From positions 8,300 to 72,299 of the forward strand of contig JAMHWF010000072.1 of assembly GCA_035911095.1 (NCBI GenBank): a stretch of 64,000 bases of DNA, given 5' to 3'. This document shows positions 56,533-64,000 of the stretch, piece after piece. Position 1 is the stretch's first letter. Each line of letters opens with the position of its first letter. This DNA is from JAMHWF01 sp035911095. GTDB lineage: Bacteria; Pseudomonadota; Gammaproteobacteria; Burkholderiales; Burkholderiaceae_C. A program made the translations under genes and the position numbers. The notes under the pieces are model-generated. The model saw only the letters and a program-made list of their open reading frames with translations, did not search any database and had not been told where the DNA came from.

Positions 56533-57534
56533 ATGACGCTGATCACCGAGCCCCCGCTGCGCGTGCAGCCCGCGATGCCGGCACGCCCCCCCGCCCCCGC
56601 CGCCCGCGAGGCCGCCGGCCCCGGCACGAGCACCGACTGGGTCAGCGCGTGGTGCGCGATGCCGTCGATGGTCGATCGCCTGACGGCGATCAACCGGCTG
56701 GCGCAGCGCCGCCTGTCGAGCCAGGCCGCGGCCGAGGCCTGGCTGCACCTGCTGGGCAAGACCGAGGGTCTGGTCACGCCGGCGCAGATGGAGTCGCTGC
56801 TGCGCCAGTTCCTGATGCTGGCGCCCGAGCACCCGAAGGCGGGCGCATTCTTCGACCTGCTGATGAACGCGCCCTCGGCCGGCACGCCGCAGCCGGAGAT
56901 CGTGTTCATGGTCACGAGCTGCCAGCGCTACCTGCCGCGCGCCGAGGCCGTGCGGCGTGAACTCGCCGCGCGGGGCGCGGTGGCGACGATCGTCGTCGGC
57001 GACCCTTCGCTCACGGTGGCGGTCGACGACGGTGCCGTCGTCAGGCTGCCGGTCGCGGACGGCTACGAGGACTTGCCGGGCAAGGTGCTCGAGGGCCTGA
57101 GCTTCCTGCGGCGGCGCCACGGGCCGGGCACCTGCCTGGTCAAGCTGGACGACGACCTGCGCTTCAGCGCACGGCTGGACCCGGCCGCGCTCGCCGCCGC
57201 GGCGCGCCAGCGCGACTATGTCGGCCACCCGATCGGCCCGCTCGACTGCGACCGCTGCTGGCACCTCGGCAAGACCTCGACCCCGACGCCGGCCTACACC
57301 CGCCGCAGCGAGGCGCATTTCGCCAAGGGCGCGATGTACGCCCTCGGGCCGCGCGCGATCGAGACGCTGGTGCGCGAGTGGCTGTTCCACCCCGGCGAGT
57401 TCGCCGGCTTTCTCTACGAAGACCGCGCGACCGGCGCGATGCTGCAGCGCGCGGGCATCGTCGTGTCCCCGGTCAGCCTGGCCGAGATGGGCGTGATCTT
57501 CGAACACGAAGAGCGCTACGTCGCAGCGCCCTGA
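56533..57534 (+). CDS. Galactosyltransferase-like protein (GT31-type)
   Basis: A 333-residue protein: a helical N-terminal 110 residues, then a GT-A-like domain (IVFMVTSCQRYLPRAEAVRRELAAR, CLVKLDDDLRF with DDD, GAMYALGPRAIETLV, FLYEDRATGAMLQRAGI). The order matches family-31-like beta-1,3-galactosyltransferases, where the DDD binds metal and the later EDxxxG is catalytic. Assignment to GT31 is tentative. A strong GAAGGAGG precedes the ATG; 10 bases after the previous stop. Confidence 0.72.
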   Translation: MTLITEPPLRVQPAMPARPPAPAAREAAGPGTSTDWVSAWCAMPSMVDRLTAINRLAQRRLSSQAAAEAWLHLLGKTEGLVTPAQMESLLRQFLMLAPEHPKAGAFFDLLMNAPSAGTPQPEIVFMVTSCQRYLPRAEAVRRELAARGAVATIVVGDPSLTVAVDDGAVVRLPVADGYEDLPGKVLEGLSFLRRRHGPGTCLVKLDDDLRFSARLDPAALAAAARQRDYVGHPIGPLDCDRCWHLGKTSTPTPAYTRRSEAHFAKGAMYALGPRAIETLVREWLFHPGEFAGFLYEDRATGAMLQRAGIVVSPVSLAEMGVIFEHEERYVAAP

Positions 57535-57558
57535 ACCCCCTCGCGCGAGGATCGCCTC

Positions 57559-58236
57559 ATGAACGTCATCGAACGACCGGCACTGCCGGATGCCCTCGAG
57601 GGCTCGAAGGAAGTACACGAGCTCGAGTACTGGACCGGCCGCAAGCAGGCCGAAGGCGTGCTCGCGAACGGCCACTACGAGCACTTCTACACCCACCATT
57701 TCGGCCTCGACAAGGCCTTCTACCGGGACAGCGTCCTGCTCGACGTCGGCTGCGGCCCGCGCGGCAGCCTGGAGTGGGCGACCAACGCGGCGCGCCGCTA
57801 CGGCGTCGACCCCCTGGCCAACGACTACCTGATGCTCGGCGCGATCGACCACGAGATGCGCTACCTCTGCGCGCCGTCCGAGCGCATCCCGGTGCCGGAC
57901 GGCCATTGCGACGCCGTGTTCTCGTTCAACTCGCTCGACCACGTGGAGGACGTCGACCTCACGCTGCAGGAGATCAAACGCATCACGAAGCCGGGCGGGC
58001 TCTTCCTGCTGCTGGTCGAGGTGAACCACGAGCCGACGCCCTGCGAACCGCACATGCTGACGCCGGACGGGCTGCTCGCCTCGCTGCGCCCGGAGTTCGA
58101 CGGCCTCGGCGTGCAGGTCTTTGCGCCGGTGCCCGAGCTGGGGATGTACGAGTCGATCCGCGCCGGCAGGACCCTGCCGTCGCCGGCGTCCACGCGGGAG
58201 GCGGGCTACCTGTCGGCGATGTTCCTGCGCCGTTAG
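57559..58236 (+). CDS. Class I SAM methyltransferase
   Basis: A 225-residue methyltransferase (LLDVGCGPRGSLEWA SAM loop, YGVDPLANDY, VFSFNSLDHVEDVDLTLQEIKRITKPGGLFLL). Methyltransferase-11 type. It follows the GT31-like gene by 24 bases with GAGGA upstream. Likely acts on a sugar or lipid intermediate of the same glycan. It is followed by a gene-free stretch with a large hairpin. Confidence 0.82.
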   Translation: MNVIERPALPDALEGSKEVHELEYWTGRKQAEGVLANGHYEHFYTHHFGLDKAFYRDSVLLDVGCGPRGSLEWATNAARRYGVDPLANDYLMLGAIDHEMRYLCAPSERIPVPDGHCDAVFSFNSLDHVEDVDLTLQEIKRITKPGGLFLLLVEVNHEPTPCEPHMLTPDGLLASLRPEFDGLGVQVFAPVPELGMYESIRAGRTLPSPASTREAGYLSAMFLRR

Positions 58237-58569
58237 CCCGAGAAAGACGCGTTCGTCCTCCCCGGCGCAGTGAAGGTCCTTCGACCGCCACCGTGCTCGC
58301 AGGCCGAGGGTGCCGGGTGGTCGTCGGCCGCAAGTCAAGGAGGAGCGGCGGGCGTCCAGCCTCGCCGCGGGGGACATGGAGGCCGACGACCACCCGGCAT
58401 CCTCGGCCCGCCACGAACGCAGGCGCGAAGACCGCCGATCGAGGCAGCCCGCGGGCGCTCGGACTCCACGAGATAGGCCCCCGTTGCGGCGCATATCCGG
58501 CGACTGCCGACCAGGGGGCTCGCCGATCATCGATTCACCTGGCGCCTGCCGCTACGTGAGGAGACACCG
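58237..58569. repeat. Gene-free stretch with a 28-bp inverted repeat (58302-58329 / 58381-58408)
   Basis: Arms ggccgag[g/a]gtgccgggt... pair over 28 bp with one mismatch. The 51-base spacer contains another hairpin (gcggcg...cgccgc) and the purine run aaggaggag. It splits the glycan cluster into two blocks. It could be a terminator/attenuator or a palindromic repeat of the genome. No T-run follows. No gene is seen in the 333 bases. Confidence 0.6.
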
Positions 58570-59763
58570 ATGACCGCCCCCCGCCCGCTGACCGTGACGC
58601 GGCCGGATCTCCCGCCGCTGGAAGACTTCCTGCCCTACCTCCAGGAAATCTGGGACAGCCGCATCCTCTCCAACGGCGGGCCGTTCCACCAGCGGCTCGA
58701 GCAGGCCCTGTGCGAATACCTCGGCGTGCCCCAGGTGAGCCTGTTCGCCAATGCGACGCTGGCCCTGGTGACCGCGCTGCAGGCGCTGCGCATCGACGGC
58801 GAGGTGATCACCACGCCGTACTCGTTCGTCGCGACTTCGCACGCGCTGCTGTGGAACCGCATCCGTCCGGTCTTCGTCGACATCGACCCCGAGACGCTGA
58901 ACCTCGATGCGGCGCAGGTCGAGGCGGCGATCACGCCGCAGACCACCGCGATCCTGCCGATCCACTGCTACGGCACGCCCTGCGACGTCGACGCGATCCA
59001 GCGCATCGCCAACGACTACGACCTGAAGGTGATCTACGACGCCGCCCATGCCTTCGGCGTGCAGCGGCTCGACGGCGGCGTGCCGAGCAGCGTGCTCAAC
59101 GAGGGCGACCTCTCGGTGCTCAGCTTCCACGCCACGAAGGTCTTCAACACCTTCGAGGGCGGCGCGATCATCAGCCCAGACGCCCGCACCAAGCAGCGCA
59201 TCGACCATCTGAAGAACTTCGGCTTCGTCAACGAGACGACCGTCGTCGCCGCCGGCATCAACGGCAAGATGAGCGAGTTCAACGCGGCGCTCGGCCTGCT
59301 GCAGCTCGACCGGGTCGGCGCCGCGATCCGCCGCCGCGGCGAGATCGACGCGCTGTACCGCGAGCTGCTGGCCGACCTGCCGGGCCTGCGCATGCCGCCG
59401 CGGGTGGCGCAGGCGACAGCCAACCATTCGTACTTCGCCGTCCGCGTGATGCCCGGCTTCGGCCGCACGCGCGACGAGGTCTTCGCCGCCTTCCGCGAGC
59501 AGGACGTGCTGGTGCGGCGCTACTTCTATCCGCTGATCTCCGACTACCCGATGTACCGCGGGCTGCCCTCGGCCGCGCCCGGCCGGCTGCCGGTGGCGCG
59601 CGAGGTCGCGTCGCAGGTGCTGTGCCTGCCGATCTTCCCGGACATGACCGACGACGAGGTGCAGCGGGTCGCCGGCATCCTGCGCCGCCAGGCGGCGCTG
59701 CGGCGCTTCCCCGCCCCGGTGGCACCGATGCCGGCGCCGTCGGTCGTTGCCTCGGCGGCATGA
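58570..59763 (+). CDS. DegT/DnrJ/EryC1/StrS sugar aminotransferase
   Basis: A 397-residue PLP enzyme. Lys190 in SFHATKVFNT binds PLP; LFANATLALVTALQAL, TTPYSFVATSHAL and YDAAHAFGV complete the fold. Family members transaminate nucleotide-linked 3- or 4-keto sugars. The 8-residue start before PDLPPLEDFLPYLQ is typical for VioA/FdtB-like enzymes; the sugar is not predictable. First gene after the hairpin region, with GAGGAGA upstream. Confidence 0.92.
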   Translation: MTAPRPLTVTRPDLPPLEDFLPYLQEIWDSRILSNGGPFHQRLEQALCEYLGVPQVSLFANATLALVTALQALRIDGEVITTPYSFVATSHALLWNRIRPVFVDIDPETLNLDAAQVEAAITPQTTAILPIHCYGTPCDVDAIQRIANDYDLKVIYDAAHAFGVQRLDGGVPSSVLNEGDLSVLSFHATKVFNTFEGGAIISPDARTKQRIDHLKNFGFVNETTVVAAGINGKMSEFNAALGLLQLDRVGAAIRRRGEIDALYRELLADLPGLRMPPRVAQATANHSYFAVRVMPGFGRTRDEVFAAFREQDVLVRRYFYPLISDYPMYRGLPSAAPGRLPVAREVASQVLCLPIFPDMTDDEVQRVAGILRRQAALRRFPAPVAPMPAPSVVASAA

Positions 59764-59794
59764 CGCGAGGCGCGGCCCACCGCCCGGCGAGGGC

Positions 59795-60772
59795 ATGAAG
59801 ACCGTCCTCGTCTCCGGCGCGAGCGGCATCGTCGGCTACGGCATCCTGCGTTCGCTGCGCCAGTCGCCGCGGCCGCTGCAGCTCGTCGGCAGCTCGATCC
59901 ATCCGTCCTCGCCGGCCAACGCCTTCGCCGACCACTTCGAGCTCGCGCCGCGCACCGACGACCCCGGCTACCTCGGCTGGCTGCTCAGCCTGATCGAGCG
60001 GCAGCGGGTCGACCTGGTGATCCCGGGGATCGAGTGCGACCTGCAGCACTGGACCGAGCACCGGCCCGCGATCGAGGCGGCCGGTGCCGTCGCGATGCTC
60101 AACGACCCCGCGCTCATCCGCGCCTGCGCCGACAAGTGGGTGTTCCATCGCCAGCTCGCCGAGGCCGGCCTCGGCTGCGCGATCGAGACGACGCTCGAGG
60201 CCGACTTCGACGCGCTGGCGGCCCGCTTCGGCCTGCCGTTCATCGTCAAGCCGCGGCGCGGCTACGCGTCGAAAGGGCTGCGGCGCATCGCCCACCGCGC
60301 CGACTTCGACGCCTGCCGCGGCGGGCTCGGCAACACGCTGATGGCGCAGCGCCTGGTCGGGCATGACGACGAGGAGTACACGCTCGCCGCCTTCGGCGAC
60401 GGCCGCGGCGGGCACGGCCTGCCGATCGCGCTGCGCAGGCGCCTGTCGGCCGAGGGTTACACCGAGACGGCCGAAGTCGTGCCGGCCGCGCCCTTCGCCG
60501 CCGCGCTCACCGAGTTGTGCCGGCTCTTCCGCCCGGTCGGCCCGACCAACTTCCAGTTCCGCCTCGACGGCGGCGAGGCCAAGCTGCTCGAGATCAACCC
60601 GCGCATCTCGTCGTCGACCTCGATCCGCACCGCCTTTGACTACAACGAGGCCGCGATGGCGGTCGACCACTACCTGTACGGCACCTGGCCGGCGACGCCG
60701 CGGTTGCGCGGCGGCCGGGCGGTCCGCTACACCGAAGACCACGTGAGCTATGACGATCGCCTTCATCTCTGA
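59795..60772 (+). CDS. ATP-grasp family ligase
   Basis: A 325-residue ATP-grasp protein similar in layout to carbamoyl-phosphate synthase-like ligases: Rossmann start (KTVLVSGASGIVGYGILRSLR), central lid (LPFIVKPRRGYASKGLRRI), and the metal-binding ELCRLFRPVGPTNFQFRLDGGEAKLLEINPRISSSTS. It would join a carboxylate to an amine or similar nucleophile. The Met at 59795 is chosen since the fold starts there. It overlaps the phosphoesterase gene by 23 bases. Confidence 0.85.
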   Translation: MKTVLVSGASGIVGYGILRSLRQSPRPLQLVGSSIHPSSPANAFADHFELAPRTDDPGYLGWLLSLIERQRVDLVIPGIECDLQHWTEHRPAIEAAGAVAMLNDPALIRACADKWVFHRQLAEAGLGCAIETTLEADFDALAARFGLPFIVKPRRGYASKGLRRIAHRADFDACRGGLGNTLMAQRLVGHDDEEYTLAAFGDGRGGHGLPIALRRRLSAEGYTETAEVVPAAPFAAALTELCRLFRPVGPTNFQFRLDGGEAKLLEINPRISSSTSIRTAFDYNEAAMAVDHYLYGTWPATPRLRGGRAVRYTEDHVSYDDRLHL

Positions 60773-61433
60773 CGTCCACGGCAACCACGAGGCGCTGAAG
60801 GCGGTGCTGGCCGAGATCGACCGCCTCGGCATCGAGCGCATCGTCTGCGCCGGCGACGTCGTCGGCTACTACAGCCAGGTCAACGAGTGCTGCGCCGAGC
60901 TGCGCCGGCGCGGCGTGGCCTGCGTGATGGGCAACCACGACTGGTACCTGGCGGGCGGTGGCTTCTGCGCCCGCTCGCGCAGCGTCAACGACTGCCTGGC
61001 CCACCTGAAGCGCGTCATCGCGCCCGAGCACCTGGCCTGGCTGCGCAGCTTTCCCGTCCAGCTGCACGTCGAGGGCGTGCACATGGTGCACGGCGGCTGG
61101 TCGGACCCGATCGACGAGTACCTGAAGCCGACGGCCGACTACTTCGAGCGCCTCGAGGGGCGCTACTTTGTCTCCGGCCACACCCACGTCCAGTCGGTAC
61201 ACCGCTTCGGCGACAAGACCTACTGCAACCCCGGCTCGGTCGGCCAGCCGCGCGACGGCGACCCGCGGGCCGCCTTCGCGAGCTTCGACGGCAGCGCCTT
61301 CCAGCTGCACCGCGTCGAGTACGACATGCAGCCGGTGTTCGACGGCATGGAGGCCGCCGGCTTCAACGACTACTACTACGGCGGCCTGAAGACCGGCGCC
61401 CGCAACCTGCAGCGCCTGCCGCAGAACGCCTGA
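60750..61433 (+). CDS. Calcineurin-like metallophosphoesterase (YfcE/MJ0936 type)
   Basis: A 227-residue enzyme with all metal-binding blocks: Asp8-x-His10 (FISDVHGNHEAL), GDVVGY, GNHDW, HGG and GHTHVQ. Small phosphoesterases of this class cut phosphodiesters or sugar phosphates. Its start lies inside the ATP-grasp gene (23-bp overlap), implying a joint task. Last gene before the integron-like region. Confidence 0.9.
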   Translation: MTIAFISDVHGNHEALKAVLAEIDRLGIERIVCAGDVVGYYSQVNECCAELRRRGVACVMGNHDWYLAGGGFCARSRSVNDCLAHLKRVIAPEHLAWLRSFPVQLHVEGVHMVHGGWSDPIDEYLKPTADYFERLEGRYFVSGHTHVQSVHRFGDKTYCNPGSVGQPRDGDPRAAFASFDGSAFQLHRVEYDMQPVFDGMEAAGFNDYYYGGLKTGARNLQRLPQNA

Positions 61434-61699
61434 TAGCGCTGCACGTACGGATCAGTGCCGGGGTCGGGGAGCAACCTCCGTCCCTACCGCGACCGGTCGA
61501 CCTGCCGGACGACGCGACGTCTACTGGGTGGGTGAAGGTGCCGTTCGGCCGCGAATGCCAAGTGCGTCACGACATGGGCGAAGTTCGCCCGTACCTCGAT
61601 CGCTTGGGTGACGGCAATCGGGGGCGTTTGTGGATGATCGGTTCGGTTCGGCCGCGGGTTTGAGCGGAGGGTTGAGATGATGATCGTGAGGTTGTGCGC

Positions 61700-61808
61700 C
61701 AATTACATGTTATGGGCGCAAGATCGAAGATCTTTGCCGGTTAGTGGCGCAGGAGTGCGCCAGTTGCCGGTTACGGGCGCAGAAGTGCGCCCCAAAACAC
61801 GTTAGACC
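61700..61808 (+). other. Integron attI-like recombination site
   Basis: The segment reads like attI1 of class 1 integrons: ..atgttatggg.. ..ggttacgggcgcag.. then gcgccccaaaacac and the core gttagac (61801-61807; cleavage expected between 61801 and 61802). It also has two 30-bp tandem units (61734-61763, 61764-61793), each with the hairpin ggcgca-n4-tgcgcc, resembling the repeated integrase-binding sites DR1/DR2. The preceding 61434-61699 holds nothing recognisable; no integrase gene or fragment was found there. Confidence 0.65.
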
Positions 61809-61829
61809 GCAAGAAACGACACTGTGCAT

Positions 61830-62783
61830 ATGAAGAGCGCATACACCGAAAAGACACGCCGACTGGCGCTTGCGTTTCCGGTGCTGCAGCTTGCGCTGAT
61901 ACTTATATTATTCATCTCTATCCTGGTGGTTTTTGCCGGCGAAGAACTCAGCTTCGACCCCACGGCAAAAGGGCTTAAGCATGCCCTTGATCTCTTTGCC
62001 TTCCCTGTCTCGTGCGTTGCGGGATTACTTGCGGTCACTACACTGCAAGTGGCAGTTGATCAGCTTTCAGAGTCTGGACGCCAAAGCGCAACTGCAGCGT
62101 GGTCGTCCGTGCAGAGCAATTTTCTAACGTATGCCAAGGGGCATGCGGAAGTTCCTCTTTCGGCGTTCTCAGTGAACCCTTTTGCAGCGCGGTTTCGCGA
62201 GCCCGTGTTCGGCGTCGGTGAGTTCACAGTCGAGTATCCGGCACCAACACTTACTCTTAGGCGTCTTCTAGATTCAAGTTCTAGATTTGATGCGTTCGAC
62301 TTCGGATTGTCCAAGGAACTAGAAACGCAACTCATCAGATTGAACGACGCCTTCGGCACCCTCGCCGAGCTGGCGCTTCAAGGTAACGCCAAGTGGCTCG
62401 CCGCGTTCGTTGACTTCGCCACTATTGTTCGTCAGTTGAGGCTCTTTTTGATTGTGCAGACTTGCCGCATGCCAACCTGGACCTGCCGACCAGTTCTTGA
62501 AGAGATCGCCGATCTTGAGCCCAAGCGGGTGTGTCCCGCCTACTCAGCGTACAACATATCTGGTATAGCCAGCGACATCCGAGCCGAACTACTTTGCCTT
62601 GCCAGTGCTCTGCTGTTTTCCAAGCCTGGGCACGAGCATGCAGAACGTGTCGTTGGTTTCGCGTTTCGCATTGGGCTTCTGTGGGCCAACTCGAATGAGA
62701 GATTGAAGTCTGCGCTAGAAATGGATCTTCACACTCTATGGAACAATTCGCATATTGTCGAGGCCTCACCTGTCGAGCTGTAG
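61830..62783 (+). CDS. Integron cassette protein, two membrane helices, unknown function
   Basis: A 317-residue protein of unknown family. Two N-terminal membrane helices (about 12-38 and 56-75), then a soluble helical domain of about 230 residues with no motif I can name. Lower in GC than the chromosome around it. It starts 23 bases after the attI-like core and ends 20 bases before an attC site, so it is the first cassette. The layout (membrane anchor plus helical cytoplasmic domain) recalls abortive-infection effectors, but this is only an analogy. GTG 61824 is an alternative start. Confidence 0.75.
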   Translation: MKSAYTEKTRRLALAFPVLQLALILILFISILVVFAGEELSFDPTAKGLKHALDLFAFPVSCVAGLLAVTTLQVAVDQLSESGRQSATAAWSSVQSNFLTYAKGHAEVPLSAFSVNPFAARFREPVFGVGEFTVEYPAPTLTLRRLLDSSSRFDAFDFGLSKELETQLIRLNDAFGTLAELALQGNAKWLAAFVDFATIVRQLRLFLIVQTCRMPTWTCRPVLEEIADLEPKRVCPAYSAYNISGIASDIRAELLCLASALLFSKPGHEHAERVVGFAFRIGLLWANSNERLKSALEMDLHTLWNNSHIVEASPVEL

Positions 62784-62802
62784 TAGGCAACACATGTCCG
62801 GT

Positions 62803-62868
62803 GCGGCCTAACATTTCATTCAAGCCGACGCCGCTTCGCAGCGCGGTTGAATTAATTCGTTAGACCGC
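62803..62868 (+). other. attC recombination site (complete)
   Basis: R'' box gcctaac (62806-62812) and R' box gttagac (62859-62865) fit the consensus RYYYAAC/GTTRRRY. They lie in the longer pair gcggcctaac/gttagaccgc (one mismatch). Between them attcaagcc (62818-62826) pairs with ggttgaat (62845-62852), leaving one extra G (62824) out of the helix, as in true attC sites. The terminal loop is about 18 bases. Recombination is expected between 62859 and 62860. Confidence 0.85.
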
Positions 62869-63276
62869 ATGAAAACGCCTCCTACAGCCGTCGAGTGGCT
62901 TCGCGAAAAGTGCGAACGGAAACACTGGGGCACAGTTCGCCAATCACGAAAGGTATCGCGAGAATGGACGCGACACACTGGTGGTCGCATCATGCGAGCT
63001 GGATTGTCTGGAACGATCTCACAGGAGCCATCCTTCGAGCTCCAAATACATGCGCCCGGCATTGAAGCCGATTTCATCGATGCCGCCAGGAATGCGGCAA
63101 TTACAGTGCTCTTGTCCCAGAGCTGGTCGCCCGTTTTCGCAGTGAGGCTCACGCTTTCCGAATTCTTGTCGCACCCTCATGAATCGTCATACGCAGCTTT
63201 CTATATGGTAGCCCAAGAGGTTGTCAGTCATCTCATTGGCACCGCGCCAGGCACTGAAAATAATATTGAGTGGTAG
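62869..63276 (+). CDS. Integron cassette protein of unknown function
   Basis: A 135-residue soluble protein, no family recognised. The ATG directly abuts the attC core of the first cassette (9 bases after the expected cleavage point), as is usual for compact cassettes. Lower GC than the surrounding genome. A second R''-type half site follows at 63282-63291, five bases after the stop. Confidence 0.75.
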   Translation: MKTPPTAVEWLREKCERKHWGTVRQSRKVSREWTRHTGGRIMRAGLSGTISQEPSFELQIHAPGIEADFIDAARNAAITVLLSQSWSPVFAVRLTLSEFLSHPHESSYAAFYMVAQEVVSHLIGTAPGTENNIEW

Positions 63277-63281
63277 TGCAT

Positions 63282-63291
63282 GCGGTCTAAC
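63282..63291 (+). other. 5' half of a second attC, cut by an IS
   Basis: gcggtctaac contains gtctaac (63285-63291), an R''-type box (RYYYAAC) and equals the expected partner of gttagaccgc. Instead of the rest of an attC, the sequence passes at once into the left end of an IS5-type element. The other half should lie beyond the IS, outside the window. Confidence 0.6.
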
Positions 63292-64000
63292 AGGCCGTTG
63301 AAATACCCCTCGACGCCAAGCGAGGTGCCGGCGAGGACTGGGGCGACGAACGGACGGGGATGGAGCGCCGATGCGAGGAGCCGACAGCTACAGCGAGAGC
63401 CTGTTCACGACGGTGAGGCTGGAGGAGTTTGTTCCGGCCAACCATCCGCTGCGGCCGATTCGCGCGTGGGTGAACGACGCGCTGGCCGGGATGGACGAGA
63501 AGCTGTCGGCGATGTACGAGGCCGACGTCAAGGGAGGCCGCCCGAGCATTGCCCCCGAGAAGCTCATGCGCGCGATGCTGCTGCAGGTGCTCTACAGCGT
63601 GCGCAGCGAGCGTCAGTTGGTCGAGCAGATCCAATACAACCTGCTGTTTCGCTGGTTCGTCGGCCTGGCCATCGAGGACACGGTGTGGAACCACTCCGTG
63701 TTCAGCAAGAACCGCGACCGGCTCATCGAGCACGACGCGGTCACGGGGCTGTTCAACGCGACGGTGGAGATGGCCCGGCAGCGCGGGCTGCTGTCGGGCG
63801 AGCACTTCAGCGTGGACGGCACGCTGATCCAGGCCTGGGCCAGCCACAAGAGCCTGCGGCGCAAGGACGGCTCCGACGACGACCGTCCGCCCGAGGACTG
63901 GCGTGGCGAGCCGCGCCGCAACGACACGCACGAGTCGAAGACCGACCCGGACTCGAGGCTGTACCGCAAGAGCAACGCCGCACCGGCGCTGCCCAGCTAC
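63292..64000 (+). mobile_element. IS5-type insertion sequence, right part outside the window
   Basis: Starts with aggccgttgaaatacccc, of the form seen at the ends of many IS5-like elements, about 80 bases before its transposase gene. The opposite end and target duplication are outside the window. It interrupts an attC site. Confidence 0.7.
63371..64000 (+). CDS. IS5-family DDE transposase, 3' end missing
   Basis: The first 210 residues of a transposase: MRGADSYSESLFTTVRLEEFVPANHPLRPI, the DUF772 domain (GRPSIAPEKLMRAMLLQVLY...NLLFRWFVGL), and the start of the DDE domain with the first catalytic Asp in EHFSVDGTLIQAWASHKS. The gene runs off the right edge. GC is like the host, so the element is adapted to this genome or close relatives. 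Confidence 0.93.
   Translation, partial: MRGADSYSESLFTTVRLEEFVPANHPLRPIRAWVNDALAGMDEKLSAMYEADVKGGRPSIAPEKLMRAMLLQVLYSVRSERQLVEQIQYNLLFRWFVGLAIEDTVWNHSVFSKNRDRLIEHDAVTGLFNATVEMARQRGLLSGEHFSVDGTLIQAWASHKSLRRKDGSDDDRPPEDWRGEPRRNDTHESKTDPDSRLYRKSNAAPALPSY

Noticed and set aside
61484..61702. 72-codon minus-strand frame left of the attI-like site, considered as an integrase remnant
   Set aside because: No IntI motif (no catalytic Arg/His/Tyr pattern, no LLGH-type sequence) could be found in any frame of 61434-61700.

Overview
The window is GC-rich bacterial DNA that looks like a chromosome of a motile betaproteobacterium, most likely order Burkholderiales. This is an inference from the FlhDC-type flagellar hierarchy, the motAB-cheYZ arrangement, the DUF3649/PepSY/DUF3325 iron operon, the Bug-type binding protein and the codon use; no rRNA or tRNA gene is present to confirm it.

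Layout. 1-3720: putA (5' end outside the window). 3790-6345: a small accessory island with a decayed VapBC pair, an intact Phd/PIN toxin-antitoxin pair and a lower-GC gene with a HEPN-type RxxxxH motif, bordered by two palindromic structures. 6655-17243: core genes (EF-G-like GTPase, cytochrome c, subtilisin-like protease plus a small downstream protein, a Fur-box-linked PepSY operon, CorA, AbrB transporter, thioredoxin, GST). 17575-31821: signalling and metabolism (1427-residue hybrid histidine kinase, hydratase, PatZ-like acyl-CoA synthetase/acetyltransferase, LuxR-hydrolase fusion, AraC regulator, DUF1428, Bug protein, 7TM diguanylate cyclase). 32191-33459: a second lower-GC gene with an RxxxxH motif and a long palindromic repeat. 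33509-40151: flhB-flhA-flhF-flhG-fliA on the minus strand. 40260-45609: FecI/FecR/TonB siderophore receptor locus with a Fur box, and an acyltransferase. 45820-51104: flhD-flhC-methyltransferase, then motA-motB-cheY-cheZ, on the minus strand. 51400-61433: a plus-strand surface-glycan cluster (UDP-galactopyranose mutase, methyltransferases, glycosyltransferases, aminotransferase, ATP-grasp, metallophosphoesterase). 61700-63291: an integron attI-like site, two gene cassettes and attC sites, cut by an IS5-type element that runs off the right end.

How the parts work together. flhDC is the flagellar master regulator; fliA (sigma 28) is encoded here, and motAB-cheYZ has a near-perfect sigma-28 promoter just upstream. 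flhF and flhG control flagellar placement, but the FlhG here has lost its ATP-binding loop while keeping the helix that stimulates FlhF. The glycan cluster diverges from flhDC and could decorate the flagellum or the cell surface. Two iron loci (PepSY operon and FecIR receptor) each carry a 12/19 Fur-box match.

Most notable non-obvious signals: (1) the integron attI/cassette/attC array without a visible integrase; (2) two tandem, homologous, terminator-ended small RNA candidates with an anti-Shine-Dalgarno CTCCTCC motif between the flhDC operon and motA; (3) the P-loop-less FlhG; (4) two accessory genes with HEPN-like RxxxxH motifs; (5) a GT2 protein whose N-terminal part resembles its DUF707 neighbour.
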